Shown here piece after piece: positions 7,946 through 15,993 of a stretch of 35,864 nucleotides of DNA (position 1 is the first letter of the stretch; each line of letters starts with the position of its first letter). This DNA comes from Rhodocyclales bacterium (GTDB lineage: Bacteria > Pseudomonadota > Gammaproteobacteria > Burkholderiales > Rhodocyclaceae), in assembly GCA_016183655.1 (NCBI GenBank), contig JACPEH010000007.1, positions 1 to 35,864 of the forward strand, written 5' to 3'. A program made the translations under genes and the position numbers. A model generated the notes under the pieces. The model saw only the letters and a program-made list of their open reading frames with translations. It was not told the origin of the DNA and did no database searches.

Positions 7946-9019
7946 TTATCGACCGCCCTGCGGTTGTGGAATCACCGGCTTGGCCGCCTCCAGCGCCAGC
8001 TCATACGGCTTGAACCGGATCACCTCTTCGCCGATCCACTCGTTCAGATCCATCAGCCGCGCCTGCAGCGGCGCGATCTCGTTGGCGTTGAACACCTTGG
8101 CGGCCTTCTCGGCGTCGCCGAAGCCGCCGGTGTTGTTCGGCACGATGCCCATCAGCTGCGGCGGCACGCGGTGCGCGGCGAGCTGGTCGTCGCGGGTGAC
8201 GTTCTTGATGTTCAGGAATTCATCCTTGGCCGCCACCTCGCTCACCGGGATCAGCTGGATGCCGTCTTTTTTACCGTTCGGCGCGTACATGAACAGGTTG
8301 CGGAAGTTGCCCGGCCCCTTCGCGTTCTTCAGCGCGTCGCGCAGCTTGTTGACGTCCTCCTGCTCCTGTGCCGCGTCGGTCATGTAGAGGATGAAGCCGG
8401 CGTGGCTGCCGTTCTTGTAGTACTTCCGGCGGAACAGCGTCGCCGACTCGTTCAGCCAGGCGCTGTGCAGCGCCGGGATGTACTCCGGCAGGCCGTAGAT
8501 GTCCTGGTTGATGTCCGGCTCCAGCAGGTGGAACACCGCGCCCTTCTTGAACTCGTGTTCCTCGTTCCACTTCGGCACGAACCAGTATGTTTCCAGATCC
8601 AGCCCGCGCCGCGTGTACTTCGCCTTTGTCGGCTTCAGCGCCAGCGGCTTGCCGAAGCGGTTGTCGCGCCGCTCCAGATAGGCGTTGCCGAAGATCAGGA
8701 ATTCGTGTGCCCAGGCGCCGAAGTCGGTGCGCGACAGCAGCCGGTGCGGCTCGAAGCAGCTGACCAGGATGTTCCGCTTCACGATCATCGCCGAGGCGTG
8801 GTGCACCGAGGCCCGCGAGCTGCGCGCGAGACCGTCCAGCGAGATCGGCGGCTCGTACCACTTCGCGCCCTGCGGGCACTCCAGATACTCGATGATCTCG
8901 CGGCGATCGAGCACCGCCTCCGGGTCGCCGAAGGCGAAGGCCTCGACGCGGCCTGCTGACGCCGCCGGCGCCGTGGTGGTCGGCGCCGCCGCCCGGTGCT
9001 GCTGTTTCCGCTGTTTCAT
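7946..9019 (-). CDS. Q: Phage portal protein (P2 gpQ, PBSX family)
   Basis: Portal vertex subunit of 357 residues through which DNA enters and leaves the capsid; P2 gpQ is 344 residues. Recognisable segments are EYLECPQGAKWYEPPISLDGLA, LLSRTDFGAWAHEFLIFGNAYLE, LLEPDINQDIYGLPEYI and HRVPPQLMGIVPNNTGGFGD, all typical of the PBSX/P2 portal family. The start ATG at 9019 overlaps the terminase stop in an ATGA, giving coupled translation. The N-terminal 25 residues are a low-complexity Ala/Thr/Gln tail. Confidence 0.95.
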   Translation of the reverse strand: MKQRKQQHRAAAPTTTAPAASAGRVEAFAFGDPEAVLDRREIIEYLECPQGAKWYEPPISLDGLARSSRASVHHASAMIVKRNILVSCFEPHRLLSRTDFGAWAHEFLIFGNAYLERRDNRFGKPLALKPTKAKYTRRGLDLETYWFVPKWNEEHEFKKGAVFHLLEPDINQDIYGLPEYIPALHSAWLNESATLFRRKYYKNGSHAGFILYMTDAAQEQEDVNKLRDALKNAKGPGNFRNLFMYAPNGKKDGIQLIPVSEVAAKDEFLNIKNVTRDDQLAAHRVPPQLMGIVPNNTGGFGDAEKAAKVFNANEIAPLQARLMDLNEWIGEEVIRFKPYELALEAAKPVIPQPQGGR

Positions 9020-10791
9020 TCGAAAATCTCCATCGAGGATTGATTGCCGGCGTGCCGCCCTTCCAGCGGCTCGTTCGCCAGCGCATGCATCGTTGCCCAA
9101 GCCAGATCCGCGTGGCTTGTCGTTTCCGAGCGCCCGGCCTCGAACGTGATCTGCCGGCCGCTCTGCGTCGTCGTCTTCTTGATCGCCATGAAGGCCGCCG
9201 CCACGTCCGTCCAGCCCGCGTCGAACTCCAGCCGGCCCTTGTTGATCACGTCCATCGACTTCAGCACCAGCCGCGTCTTCACCTCCGGGCTGTACTGGAA
9301 GCCGCGCACCGCCGGGAAGAAGGTCTTGACGATCTGATAGACCCCCTGCCCGATGCCCGTCATGTCGATGCCGATGTAGGCCACGTGGTAGGCCTCGGTC
9401 ACCTTGCGGATGCGTTCCGCCTGCGCCTCGAAATCCATGCCCTTGAACTGCGCCCGGTCGAGGATGCGGAACTTGCCGCCCGGCACCAGCGGCGGCGCCA
9501 CGACCACCAGCGCCGCGCTGTCGCCGGTGTGCGACGGGTCGTAGCCGATCCACACCGGCCGATGCCCCAGCGGGCGCGGCGCCAGCGGCTTGAAGTCGTC
9601 CCACACCACCCACGAATCCACCATGCAGCGCTGCATCGCCGCCAGCGGGAAAACCGACTGCCCGTCGTCGATGAACTCGCACATCAAGAGGTTGAGGAAC
9701 TCGTCCGGCGAGTAGTCCAGCCGCAGCTGGTCGATGTCGAACAGGTCGCAGCCGCCGGCCACGGCATCGAGCACCGTCACGATCTGCCGCCACTGCCCGT
9801 CCTCACAGCGCCGCCCCGCCTTCAGCGCCTCGTGCGATATATCGAGCACGATCTGCTGATCCTTCGACCGCCCGCGGTTGAACAACGCGCCGGACCAGAA
9901 CGGGTAAGCCTCGTGCGACTTCGCCGACGGCGTCGAGAAGTAGGTCAGCCGCCAGAGCTTGTGCATCGCCATGCCCGAGGCCACCTTCCGGAACTCCTGA
10001 AACTTCGGAATCCAGAAGTACTCGTCCATGTACAGGTTGCCGTGGTAGCTCTGCGCCGTGCGCGTGTTCGTGCCGAGGAAGTAGAGGGTGGCGCCGTTCG
10101 GCAGCACGATTGGATCACCCTGCAGGTCGACGCCTGCCACGTCCGCCGCGAACTGCTTGATGTAGCCCTTGAACACATGCGCCTGCGCCTTCGAGGCGCT
10201 CAGGAAAATCTGATTGCGCCCGGTCTCCAGCGCATCGCACAGCCCTTCCCGGGCGAAATACCAGGTCGCGCCGATCTGCCGGCTCTTCAACAGGTTGCGC
10301 ACCCGCTCCACCAGCCCCGCCCGGTACCAGCCCTTCTGATACGGAAACAGCGACTCCATGAAGGCCGAGACCAGCTGCTCCTGCTGCTCCTCGCTGATCG
10401 CGTTGCGCGTAGGCTGCTTGCGCGTCCCCGCCCGAGTCTTCGCGTTTCGGTTCTCGACGGCCGGATTCAAGTCCGCCTCGTTGCCGCCGCCCTTCGAATA
10501 TTTCTTCACCCGGGCGAGGCGCTCCATCTGGCGGCCGAGCAGGTCGATTTCCCGCGTGTCCTTCCCGTCCTTCTCCGGCTTCGCCACCAGCTGGATCAGC
10601 CGCGCCTCGATGCTCATCTCGACGCGCTCGACCGGATCGAACTTGTCCCACTCGTCCCGCCGCTTCCAGCTATGCACCGTCGACACCTTCTCGCCGATGT
10701 GCTCGGCAATGCGCGCGATCCGCCAGCCCTGCCAGTACAGGTCTCTGGCGCGGCGGCGCGGATCAAGGTCGGGAGGCAGGCTCATATCCAT
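9016..10791 (-). CDS. P: Terminase large (ATPase) subunit (P2 gpP)
   Basis: Packaging motor and nuclease of 591 residues (P2 gpP is 590). An N-terminal helix-turn-helix (RIARIAEHIGEKVSTVHSW, about 25-43) is followed by the Walker-A-like SRQIGAT (about 170-176), the Walker B segment LYMDEYFW (about 253-260) and the RNase-H-like nuclease start GYDPSHTGDSAAL (about 416). Start is uncertain between ATG 10791 and ATG 10785; neither has a clear ribosome site, and a longer frame to 10857 adds unrelated residues. It is divergent from the scaffold gene, exactly as P and O are in P2. Confidence 0.95.
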   Translation of the reverse strand: MDMSLPPDLDPRRRARDLYWQGWRIARIAEHIGEKVSTVHSWKRRDEWDKFDPVERVEMSIEARLIQLVAKPEKDGKDTREIDLLGRQMERLARVKKYSKGGGNEADLNPAVENRNAKTRAGTRKQPTRNAISEEQQEQLVSAFMESLFPYQKGWYRAGLVERVRNLLKSRQIGATWYFAREGLCDALETGRNQIFLSASKAQAHVFKGYIKQFAADVAGVDLQGDPIVLPNGATLYFLGTNTRTAQSYHGNLYMDEYFWIPKFQEFRKVASGMAMHKLWRLTYFSTPSAKSHEAYPFWSGALFNRGRSKDQQIVLDISHEALKAGRRCEDGQWRQIVTVLDAVAGGCDLFDIDQLRLDYSPDEFLNLLMCEFIDDGQSVFPLAAMQRCMVDSWVVWDDFKPLAPRPLGHRPVWIGYDPSHTGDSAALVVVAPPLVPGGKFRILDRAQFKGMDFEAQAERIRKVTEAYHVAYIGIDMTGIGQGVYQIVKTFFPAVRGFQYSPEVKTRLVLKSMDVINKGRLEFDAGWTDVAAAFMAIKKTTTQSGRQITFEAGRSETTSHADLAWATMHALANEPLEGRHAGNQSSMEIFE

Positions 10792-10836
10792 GAGACCGGA
10801 GGCTACCCGCGCGCGCGCGACGAGCAGCCGGCGGCC

Positions 10837-10861
10837 GGTTGTATGGCGGCAAGGCACACCC
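10837..10861 (+). promoter_or_regulatory. Candidate Ogr-dependent late promoter element (PP/PO)
   Basis: GGTTGT-N13-ACACCC lies between the divergent terminase and scaffold genes, centred about 85 bases before the scaffold ATG. P2 late promoters carry a TGT/ACA dyad near -55 bound by Ogr; the spacing I recall for P2 is 12, whereas here it is 13 in all three copies. Being a dyad, one site could serve both directions. Confidence 0.6.
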
Positions 10862-10933
10862 GGAACCCTTTGCCCGCGCGGGAACGCTGCCCGAAGATGG
10901 CCTCGTCATCACCGAAACCTACCGGAGCCAGAC

Positions 10934-11743
10934 ATGCCCCTCTCCAAGCCCTTTGTCATCGCCACCGAAGGCCCGACCATCGACGGCCGCAACATCAGCC
11001 GCCAGTGGATCGCCGACATGGCGAAGAACTACGACCCCAAGGTCTACACCGCTGTCGCCAACCTCGAACACTTCCTGTCCTCGCTGCCGGACGGCATCTT
11101 CAAGGCCTACGGCAAGGTCGTCTCGCTCTCCACGCAGGAGGCCGAGCTGATGGGCGAGAAGAAGCTGCAGCTCCTGGCCGTCGTCGACGCCAGCGAAGAA
11201 CTCGTCGCGCTGCAGAAGAAGGGGCAGAAGGCCTTCAGCTCCATGGAAGTGCTCAACAACTTCATCGGCAAGGGCGTTGCCTACCTCAGCGGCCTCGCCT
11301 TCACCGACAGCCCGGCGTCGATCGGAACCGAGTCCATGCAGTTCAGCCTCGGCGGCACCGCCGGCGAGCGCTTCGCCAGCCAGAGCGAAACCGCCATCGA
11401 GTTCGAAGAACAGGCCCCCGCCGCCAGCCTCGGCGACACCCTCTTCGCCAAGGTCAAGGGCCTGCTGGGCTTCGAGAAGAAGGCGGCAGACGATCGCTTT
11501 GCCGACCACGGCAAAGCGATCGAAGCCATCGCCACCAGCCAGCGCGACACCCTCGCCGCCTTCTCGAAGATTGAAAAGGAAATGGCAGAGATGGGCGCCG
11601 CCGTGAAGCTCAACGCCGACGCCCTCAAGGCCCGTGCCGACGAGTTCGCCGCGCTTGAAGCAAAGCTGGCAACCACCGACGGCGACAAGAGCAAGCGCCC
11701 GGCCGCCACCGGCGGCGACGGCAAGCTGCTCGCCGAGTTCTGA
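10934..11743 (+). CDS. O: Capsid scaffolding protein/protease (P2 gpO)
   Basis: Internal scaffold of 269 residues that would shape the procapsid and cleave itself and other head proteins; P2 gpO is 284. The N-terminal protease-like half contains GPTIDGRNISRQWIADMAKNY and AVANLEHFLS, where His is a catalytic candidate, and KAFSSMEVLNNF with the serine candidate. The C-terminal half is helical and charged (SKIEKEMAEMGAAVKLNADALKARADEF), as expected for the scaffold part. GGAG precedes the ATG by six bases. First gene of the rightward late unit. Confidence 0.95.
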   Translation: MPLSKPFVIATEGPTIDGRNISRQWIADMAKNYDPKVYTAVANLEHFLSSLPDGIFKAYGKVVSLSTQEAELMGEKKLQLLAVVDASEELVALQKKGQKAFSSMEVLNNFIGKGVAYLSGLAFTDSPASIGTESMQFSLGGTAGERFASQSETAIEFEEQAPAASLGDTLFAKVKGLLGFEKKAADDRFADHGKAIEAIATSQRDTLAAFSKIEKEMAEMGAAVKLNADALKARADEFAALEAKLATTDGDKSKRPAATGGDGKLLAEF

Positions 11744-11799
11744 CCCGGCGCCGACCAAACGCTCCACGAACCCCAACCCCAGACAACACGGAGATCACC

Positions 11800-12855
11800 A
11801 TGTCGCAAGGTCTTTCGAACATCGGCCGCAAAACCTTCAACGCCTACCTCGACAACGTCGCCCGGCTCAACGGCGTCGCCCGCGCCACCGAGCAATTCGC
11901 GGTCGACCCCAGCATCCAGCAGAAGCTGGAGTCGGCGATCCAGCAAAGCTCCGCCTTCCTCGGCTCGGTGAACTCCTACGGCGTCGACCAGCAGACCGGC
12001 GAGCGCATCGGCCTGTCGATCGGCTCCACCATCGCCGGCCGCACCGACACCACCGTCGCCGACCGCACCCCGACCGACCCCTCCAGCCTCGCCAACATCC
12101 AGTACGCCTGCGTGCAGACCAACTTCGACACGGCGCTGCGCTACGCCAAGCTGGACCAGTGGGCCAAGTTCCACGACTTCCAGGTGCGCATCAGCAAGGG
12201 CATCGCCGAGCAGATCGGCCGCGACCGCCTGATGATCGGCTGGAACGGCCAGAGCGCCGCCGCCACCACCAACCGCGTCGCCAACCCGCTGCTGCAGGAC
12301 GTCAACATCGGCTGGCTGAAGAAGCTGCAGACCAACGCCCCCGCGCGCCACATGCACGAGGGGGCGGTTGCCAACAAGATCCGCGTCGGCGCCGGCGGCG
12401 ACTACGCCAACCTCGACGAGCTGGTCCATGACATGCGCACCAGCCTGCTGCAGCCCTGGTACGCCCGCGACAACACCTTCTGCGCCTGCGTCTCGTCCGA
12501 CCTGCTCGACGAGAAGTATTTTCCGATGATCGCCTCGCACGGCGCCACGCCGACCGAAGTGCTCGCGCTCGACATGATGTTGTCCGCCAAGAAGCTCGGC
12601 GGCCTGCACCCGGCGGAAATCCCGTTCTTCCCGTCGCGCAGCATCTTCATCACCAAGCTCGGCCCGCAGGGCGACTCGAACCTGTCGATCTACTGGCAGA
12701 ACGGTTCCCGGCGCCACACCTTCATCGACAACGCCAAGCGCGACCAGTACGAGCTGTACCAGTCGGTCAGCGAAGCCTACGAGATCGAGGACTACGGCGC
12801 CGCCTGCGCCGCGGTCAACATCGTCTTCCCGGACGGCGCCGGCGGCTGGGCGTAA
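11800..12855 (+). CDS. N: Major capsid protein (P2 gpN)
   Basis: HK97-fold capsid subunit of 351 residues (P2 gpN is 357). Family segments include KTFNAYLDNVARLNGV at the start, YACVQTNFDTALRYAKLDQWAKF, LMIGWNGQSAA and DVNIGWLKKLQ. The first 30 or so residues would be removed by the scaffold protease in P2. Preceded by CGGAGATCACC as ribosome site. Sits between scaffold and small terminase genes in canonical order. Confidence 0.96.
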   Translation: MSQGLSNIGRKTFNAYLDNVARLNGVARATEQFAVDPSIQQKLESAIQQSSAFLGSVNSYGVDQQTGERIGLSIGSTIAGRTDTTVADRTPTDPSSLANIQYACVQTNFDTALRYAKLDQWAKFHDFQVRISKGIAEQIGRDRLMIGWNGQSAAATTNRVANPLLQDVNIGWLKKLQTNAPARHMHEGAVANKIRVGAGGDYANLDELVHDMRTSLLQPWYARDNTFCACVSSDLLDEKYFPMIASHGATPTEVLALDMMLSAKKLGGLHPAEIPFFPSRSIFITKLGPQGDSNLSIYWQNGSRRHTFIDNAKRDQYELYQSVSEAYEIEDYGAACAAVNIVFPDGAGGWA

Positions 12856-12917
12856 TCGCCCGCCGATCGAGACGGGCGGCCACGCGCCGCCCGCTTCCCA
12901 CCCACCGGAGAAACGAC

Positions 12918-13640
12918 ATGCGCAACAGCCCCGCCAAAGCGCACTTCCAGCGCCACGCCGCCGCCGCGATGCAGGCGGGCGGCGAGCACGGCCCGGTCGA
13001 CAAGGCCATGGCCAACCAGTACGAACTCATGCTCGCCAAGCTCGCCGAAGACCGCCGCCGCCTCAAGGGCGTCCAGTCGATCGAGAAAAAGGCCGAGGTC
13101 AAGCGCCTGCTCCTGCCCGAATACCAGCCGTGGATCGAAGGCGTGCTCAAGGGCGACAGCGGCCAGCAGGACGACGTCTTCATGACCGCGCTGATCTGGA
13201 CCATCGACATCGGCGACATCGCCGGCGCATTGCCGCTGGCCCGCTACGCCATCGGCCACAAGCTGGTGCTGCCGGACCAATACCAGCGCACCACCGCCTG
13301 CCTGATCGCCGAAGAAGCCGCCGACATCGCCCTCAAGGACGTCGCCGCCTCCGCCGCCAGCCTCGAATCGCTGGCGGAAGTGCTCGACCTTACCGCCGCC
13401 GAAGACATGCCCGACGAAGTCCGCGCCAAGCTGCACAAGGCCATCGGCTACGCCGCGCGGGAGCGTGCCGGCGGCGATGCGGCCGGCGAAGGCCTGGCTT
13501 ATCTGCAGGGCGCGGTGGACCACCTCAAGCGCGCCCTCGCCCTGCACGACAAGGTCGGCGTCAAGAAAGACATCGAGCGCCTCGAAGTGCTCATCAAGAA
13601 CTCGGCCGGAACCGGGGGCAACCCCCCGGCCGCCGGCTAA
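12918..13640 (+). CDS. M: Terminase small (endonuclease) subunit (P2 gpM)
   Basis: Protein of 240 residues that in P2 recognises and cuts cos with gpP. Typical segments are NQYELMLAKLAEDRRRLKGVQSIEKK, LPEYQPWIEGVL and DVFMTALIWTIDIGDIAGALPLARYAIGH. CCGGAGAAACGAC precedes the ATG. The C-terminus ends in a Gly/Pro-rich tail. Order N-M-L matches P2. Confidence 0.95.
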   Translation: MRNSPAKAHFQRHAAAAMQAGGEHGPVDKAMANQYELMLAKLAEDRRRLKGVQSIEKKAEVKRLLLPEYQPWIEGVLKGDSGQQDDVFMTALIWTIDIGDIAGALPLARYAIGHKLVLPDQYQRTTACLIAEEAADIALKDVAASAASLESLAEVLDLTAAEDMPDEVRAKLHKAIGYAARERAGGDAAGEGLAYLQGAVDHLKRALALHDKVGVKKDIERLEVLIKNSAGTGGNPPAAG

Positions 13641-13668
13641 AAAGAGCGGACCCCGCAGCCGCAGGCTC

Positions 13669-13717
13669 GGGGGGCAGGACCGGGTTTCTACCTCCTTTTT
13701 CCCGGACCTCGCCCCCC
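13669..13717 (+). other. Long GC-rich hairpin between small terminase and head-completion genes
   Basis: Arms GGGGGGC-A-GG-A-CCGGG (13669-13684) and the near complement at 13701-13717 enclose a 16-base pyrimidine-rich loop: 7 + 2 + 5 base pairs with small bulges. No T-run follows. It may slow or protect the late transcript between M and L. Confidence 0.6.
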
Positions 13718-13749
13718 GACCACCTGCGCACAACCGGAACTGACCCGAC

Positions 13750-14217
13750 ATGAGCTTCATCGTCCCCGCCCCGACGCCCGCCACCGAAGAGGCCGAAATT
13801 GTCAGCGGCCCCTTCTGGCCGCACATCGACCCGGCCACGGTGCGCGAGGCCCACAACATCGACCACACCGTCTCGCCGATCCGTCTGCGCGTCACGCTGA
13901 TCGAAGCCATCGCCGCCACCAACGGCGAGCTGCGCGCCTGGCGTCTCGCCCGCCAGGCCGAAGGCACCGCCACGCTGGCCGAGGTCGAAGCCGAGCAGAT
14001 CGACGAGACCAGCATCCTCGTCCAGCGCTACCACCGCGCCGTCGGCAGCCACGCCAAGGCCCTGCTGCTCGAACGCACGCGCGATTTCGACAGCACCGCC
14101 AAGGGCGACAAGGAAGCCGACGCCCTCGCCCCGCAAATCGACGACCACTGGCGCGACTACCGCCGCGCCATCGGCGACATCACCGGCGCCGGACGCACCA
14201 CGGTGGAGCTGATCTGA
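13750..14217 (+). CDS. L: Head completion/stabilisation protein (P2 gpL)
   Basis: Protein of 155 residues that closes the DNA-filled head and prepares it for tail joining. Segments IVSGPFWPHIDPATVREAHNI, VTLIEAIAATNGELRAWR and the C-terminal DDHWRDYRRAIGDITG are those of gpL. The stop overlaps the ATG of a 16-codon linker frame (TGATG). Position after M and before X agrees with P2. Confidence 0.93.
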   Translation: MSFIVPAPTPATEEAEIVSGPFWPHIDPATVREAHNIDHTVSPIRLRVTLIEAIAATNGELRAWRLARQAEGTATLAEVEAEQIDETSILVQRYHRAVGSHAKALLLERTRDFDSTAKGDKEADALAPQIDDHWRDYRRAIGDITGAGRTTVELI

Positions 14218-14267
14218 TGCGCCCCGAAGGAAGTCCCCTTGTGGGGCCCCGGCGAGGTCAACCGTGA
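14217..14267 (+). other. REP-like palindrome carrying a 16-codon coupling frame
   Basis: A 16-codon frame starts in the TGATG at the end of L and stops in the GTGA at the start of X, so ribosomes could run through the gap without release. Its DNA (14219-14247) is about 26/29 identical to 34975-35003 in the primase gene and contains the small palindrome CCCC-TTGT-GGGG. I see it as an inserted mobile-type palindrome that left translation coupled; no function for the peptide is claimed. Confidence 0.5.
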
Positions 14268-14467
14268 GAGTCATCGCCCAGCAAGGCGACACGGTCGACG
14301 GCCTCTGCTGGCGCCACCACGGCAGCAGCGCCGCCGTTGAGGCAGCCTACGAGGCCAACCCCGGCCTCGCCGCCCTCGGCCCGGTGCTGCCCATGGGTAC
14401 CCCCGTCGAGCTGCCGGACGAAGCGCCGGCGCCGACCAACGACAACCTCATCCAGCTCTGGGACTGA
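14264..14467 (+). CDS. X: Tail protein X (P2 gpX, LysM-like)
   Basis: Protein of 67 residues. It reads RVIAQQGDTVDGLCWRHHG, then EAAYEANPGLAALGPVLPMGTPVELPD, the LysM-like pattern of gpX, which is needed for tail assembly. Start is GTG overlapping the stop of the short linker frame (GTGA). P2 gpX is also 67 residues. Confidence 0.93.
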   Translation: MRVIAQQGDTVDGLCWRHHGSSAAVEAAYEANPGLAALGPVLPMGTPVELPDEAPAPTNDNLIQLWD

Positions 14468-14469
14468 CG

Positions 14470-14859
14470 ATGGCCGAACCCACCTCCACCACCGGCTTCC
14501 TGCTCGGCCTCTCCAGCACCTTCGGCATCACCGTCTTCGGCGTCGCCACCGGGCTGCATCCCGCCATCCTGCTCGCCGGCTTCTCCGGCGGGCTCTGGTA
14601 CCTGTCGATCGAGCAGCCGGCCGGCGCCCTCGCGCGCGTGCTCTTCCTCGGCGGCTCCTCGCTCGTCGCCGGCTACCTCGCCCCGGTGATCGCCGCGCTG
14701 GTCGCCGCCGCCGCGGCGAAGACGGTCCCCTTCTGGCCGGCGGACATCACCCGCGACGTCCTGCAGTTCCCGGTCGCCTTCTGCGTCGGCTTTCTCGGCC
14801 TGCGCTGGATCGGCCCGGCGCTGCTACGGCGCGCCCAGAAAGCGGAGGAACAACTGTGA
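14470..14859 (+). CDS. Small membrane protein of lysis module, holin candidate
   Basis: Protein of 129 residues with about four hydrophobic segments (FGITVFGVATGLHPAILLAGF, VLFLGGSSLVAGYL, VIAALVAAAAA and FPVAFCVGFLGLRWIGPALL). It lies where P2 has its holin gene Y, followed by a second membrane protein and the endolysin. Pairs of such proteins are frequent in P2-like phages of betaproteobacteria and are usually annotated as putative holin and phage holin family. Which of the two forms the lesion cannot be told from sequence. The stop overlaps the next ATG (TGATG). Confidence 0.75.
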   Translation: MAEPTSTTGFLLGLSSTFGITVFGVATGLHPAILLAGFSGGLWYLSIEQPAGALARVLFLGGSSLVAGYLAPVIAALVAAAAAKTVPFWPADITRDVLQFPVAFCVGFLGLRWIGPALLRRAQKAEEQL

Positions 14860-15170
14860 TGCTCGACCACCTGGACCACCTCTTTCGGATCGTCATCCTG
14901 CTCGCCTGCCTGGTCATCCTCTACCGCGCCGAGCCGGCGGTGTCCCGCATGAGCCCGGCCACGCCGCTGCTCATCCGCATCGCCTTCAACCTCCTCTGCT
15001 GCGCGGCCCTCGGCGGCGTCTTCTACGCGCTCGCCGGCGCCGTGCCGGCATGGCTCACCGCCCTCCTCGCGCTGGCGGTCGCCGTCCTCATCCTCTGCGA
15101 GCGGCGCGTGCAGATCCTCAGCGGCACCCGCGCGCCGCGGTTCCCGCAGCCCCCCGGCAACCACCTCTAA
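14859..15170 (+). CDS. Second small membrane protein of lysis module, holin/antiholin candidate
   Basis: Protein of 103 residues: MLDHLDHLFRIVILLACLVILYR forms a first membrane helix, then LLIRIAFNLLCCAALGGVFYALAGAV and WLTALLALAVAVLILCERRV two more, with a basic, Pro-rich tail. Three helices and short length suit a class I holin. Coupled to the gene before by TGATG and directly upstream of the endolysin. Either partner could be the holin. Confidence 0.72.
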   Translation: MLDHLDHLFRIVILLACLVILYRAEPAVSRMSPATPLLIRIAFNLLCCAALGGVFYALAGAVPAWLTALLALAVAVLILCERRVQILSGTRAPRFPQPPGNHL

Positions 15171-15180
15171 GGAGCCCCTC

Positions 15181-15993
15181 ATGCGACAAGGCGACACCGG
15201 CACCGACGTCAGCCAACTCCAGCGCCTGCTCAACACCGTCGGCCTCAAGCTCACCGTCGACGGCTGGTACGGCGAAGCCACCGCTGCCGCCGTCATGGCC
15301 TTCCAGCGCCGCGTCGGCCTCGTCGCCGACGGCGTCACCGGTCCCAAGACAGTCACTGCGCTCAACAACGGTTTCGTCGACCCCCAGCACCTCCGGCAGA
15401 AAGACCTGCAGGCCGCCGCCGAACGCCTCGGCGTGCCGCTCGCCGCCATCATGGCCGTCAACGCCGTCGAAAGCCGTGGCCGCGGCTTCCTCGACGACGG
15501 CCGCCCGGTCATCCTGTTCGAGCGGCACGTACTCCATCGGCTGCTCGACGAGGCCGTCACCGGCATCAACGCGCTCGCCAGCCGGTACCCGTCGGTCATC
15601 AATCCCAAGCGCGGCGGCTACGCCGGCGGCGCCGCCGAGTGGTCGCGCCTCGCCGCCGCCCGGCAGGCCACCGTCGGTTTCGGCGAGCTGCTCGCCGAAC
15701 AGTCCTGCAGCTGGGGCGCCTTCCAGATCATGGGCTACCACTGGCAGGCCCTCGGCTACGCCAGCCCGTCCGACTTCGTCGCCGCCATGCACAAGGACGA
15801 AGCCGCCCAGCTCGACGCCTTCGTCCGCTTCATCGAGGCTGACCCCGCGCTGCACAAGGCATTGAAGGGGCGCAAGTGGGCCGACTTCGCGCGGATCTAC
15901 AACGGCCCGGCCTACAAGGAAAACCTCTACGACCAGAAGCTGGCGCGCGCCTTCGAGCGCTTCACGACAGCGCCCGAGGAGGATGCGGCTTGA
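15181..15993 (+). CDS. Endolysin: peptidoglycan-binding domain plus DUF3380 N-acetylmuramidase
   Basis: Two-domain lysin of 270 residues that degrades the host wall at the end of infection. Residues 1-62 are a PG_binding_1 domain (GDTGTDVSQLQRLLNTVG, DGWYGEATAAAVMAFQ, DGVTGPKTVTALN). Residues about 72-262 match the DUF3380 muramidase family: MAVNAVESRGRGF supplies the probable catalytic Glu97, then PVILFERHVLHR, EQSCSWGAFQIMGYHW and FARIYNGPAYKEN. P2 itself has a smaller lysin (gpK), so this is a different lysin in the same slot. No signal peptide, hence holin-dependent export. AAGGAGCCCCTC precedes the ATG. Confidence 0.94.
   Translation: MRQGDTGTDVSQLQRLLNTVGLKLTVDGWYGEATAAAVMAFQRRVGLVADGVTGPKTVTALNNGFVDPQHLRQKDLQAAAERLGVPLAAIMAVNAVESRGRGFLDDGRPVILFERHVLHRLLDEAVTGINALASRYPSVINPKRGGYAGGAAEWSRLAAARQATVGFGELLAEQSCSWGAFQIMGYHWQALGYASPSDFVAAMHKDEAAQLDAFVRFIEADPALHKALKGRKWADFARIYNGPAYKENLYDQKLARAFERFTTAPEEDAA

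Noticed and set aside
7946..9793. Reading the portal gene as a 615-codon fusion with an N-terminal extension
   Set aside because: The extension is an off-frame reading of terminase; the ATGA overlap at 9016-9019 gives a portal of the usual length.
9040..11574. 844-codon plus-strand frame opposite the terminase gene
   Set aside because: Antisense frame of a high-GC gene; Arg/His/Leu-rich text without domains, contradicted by the well-conserved terminase and scaffold genes.
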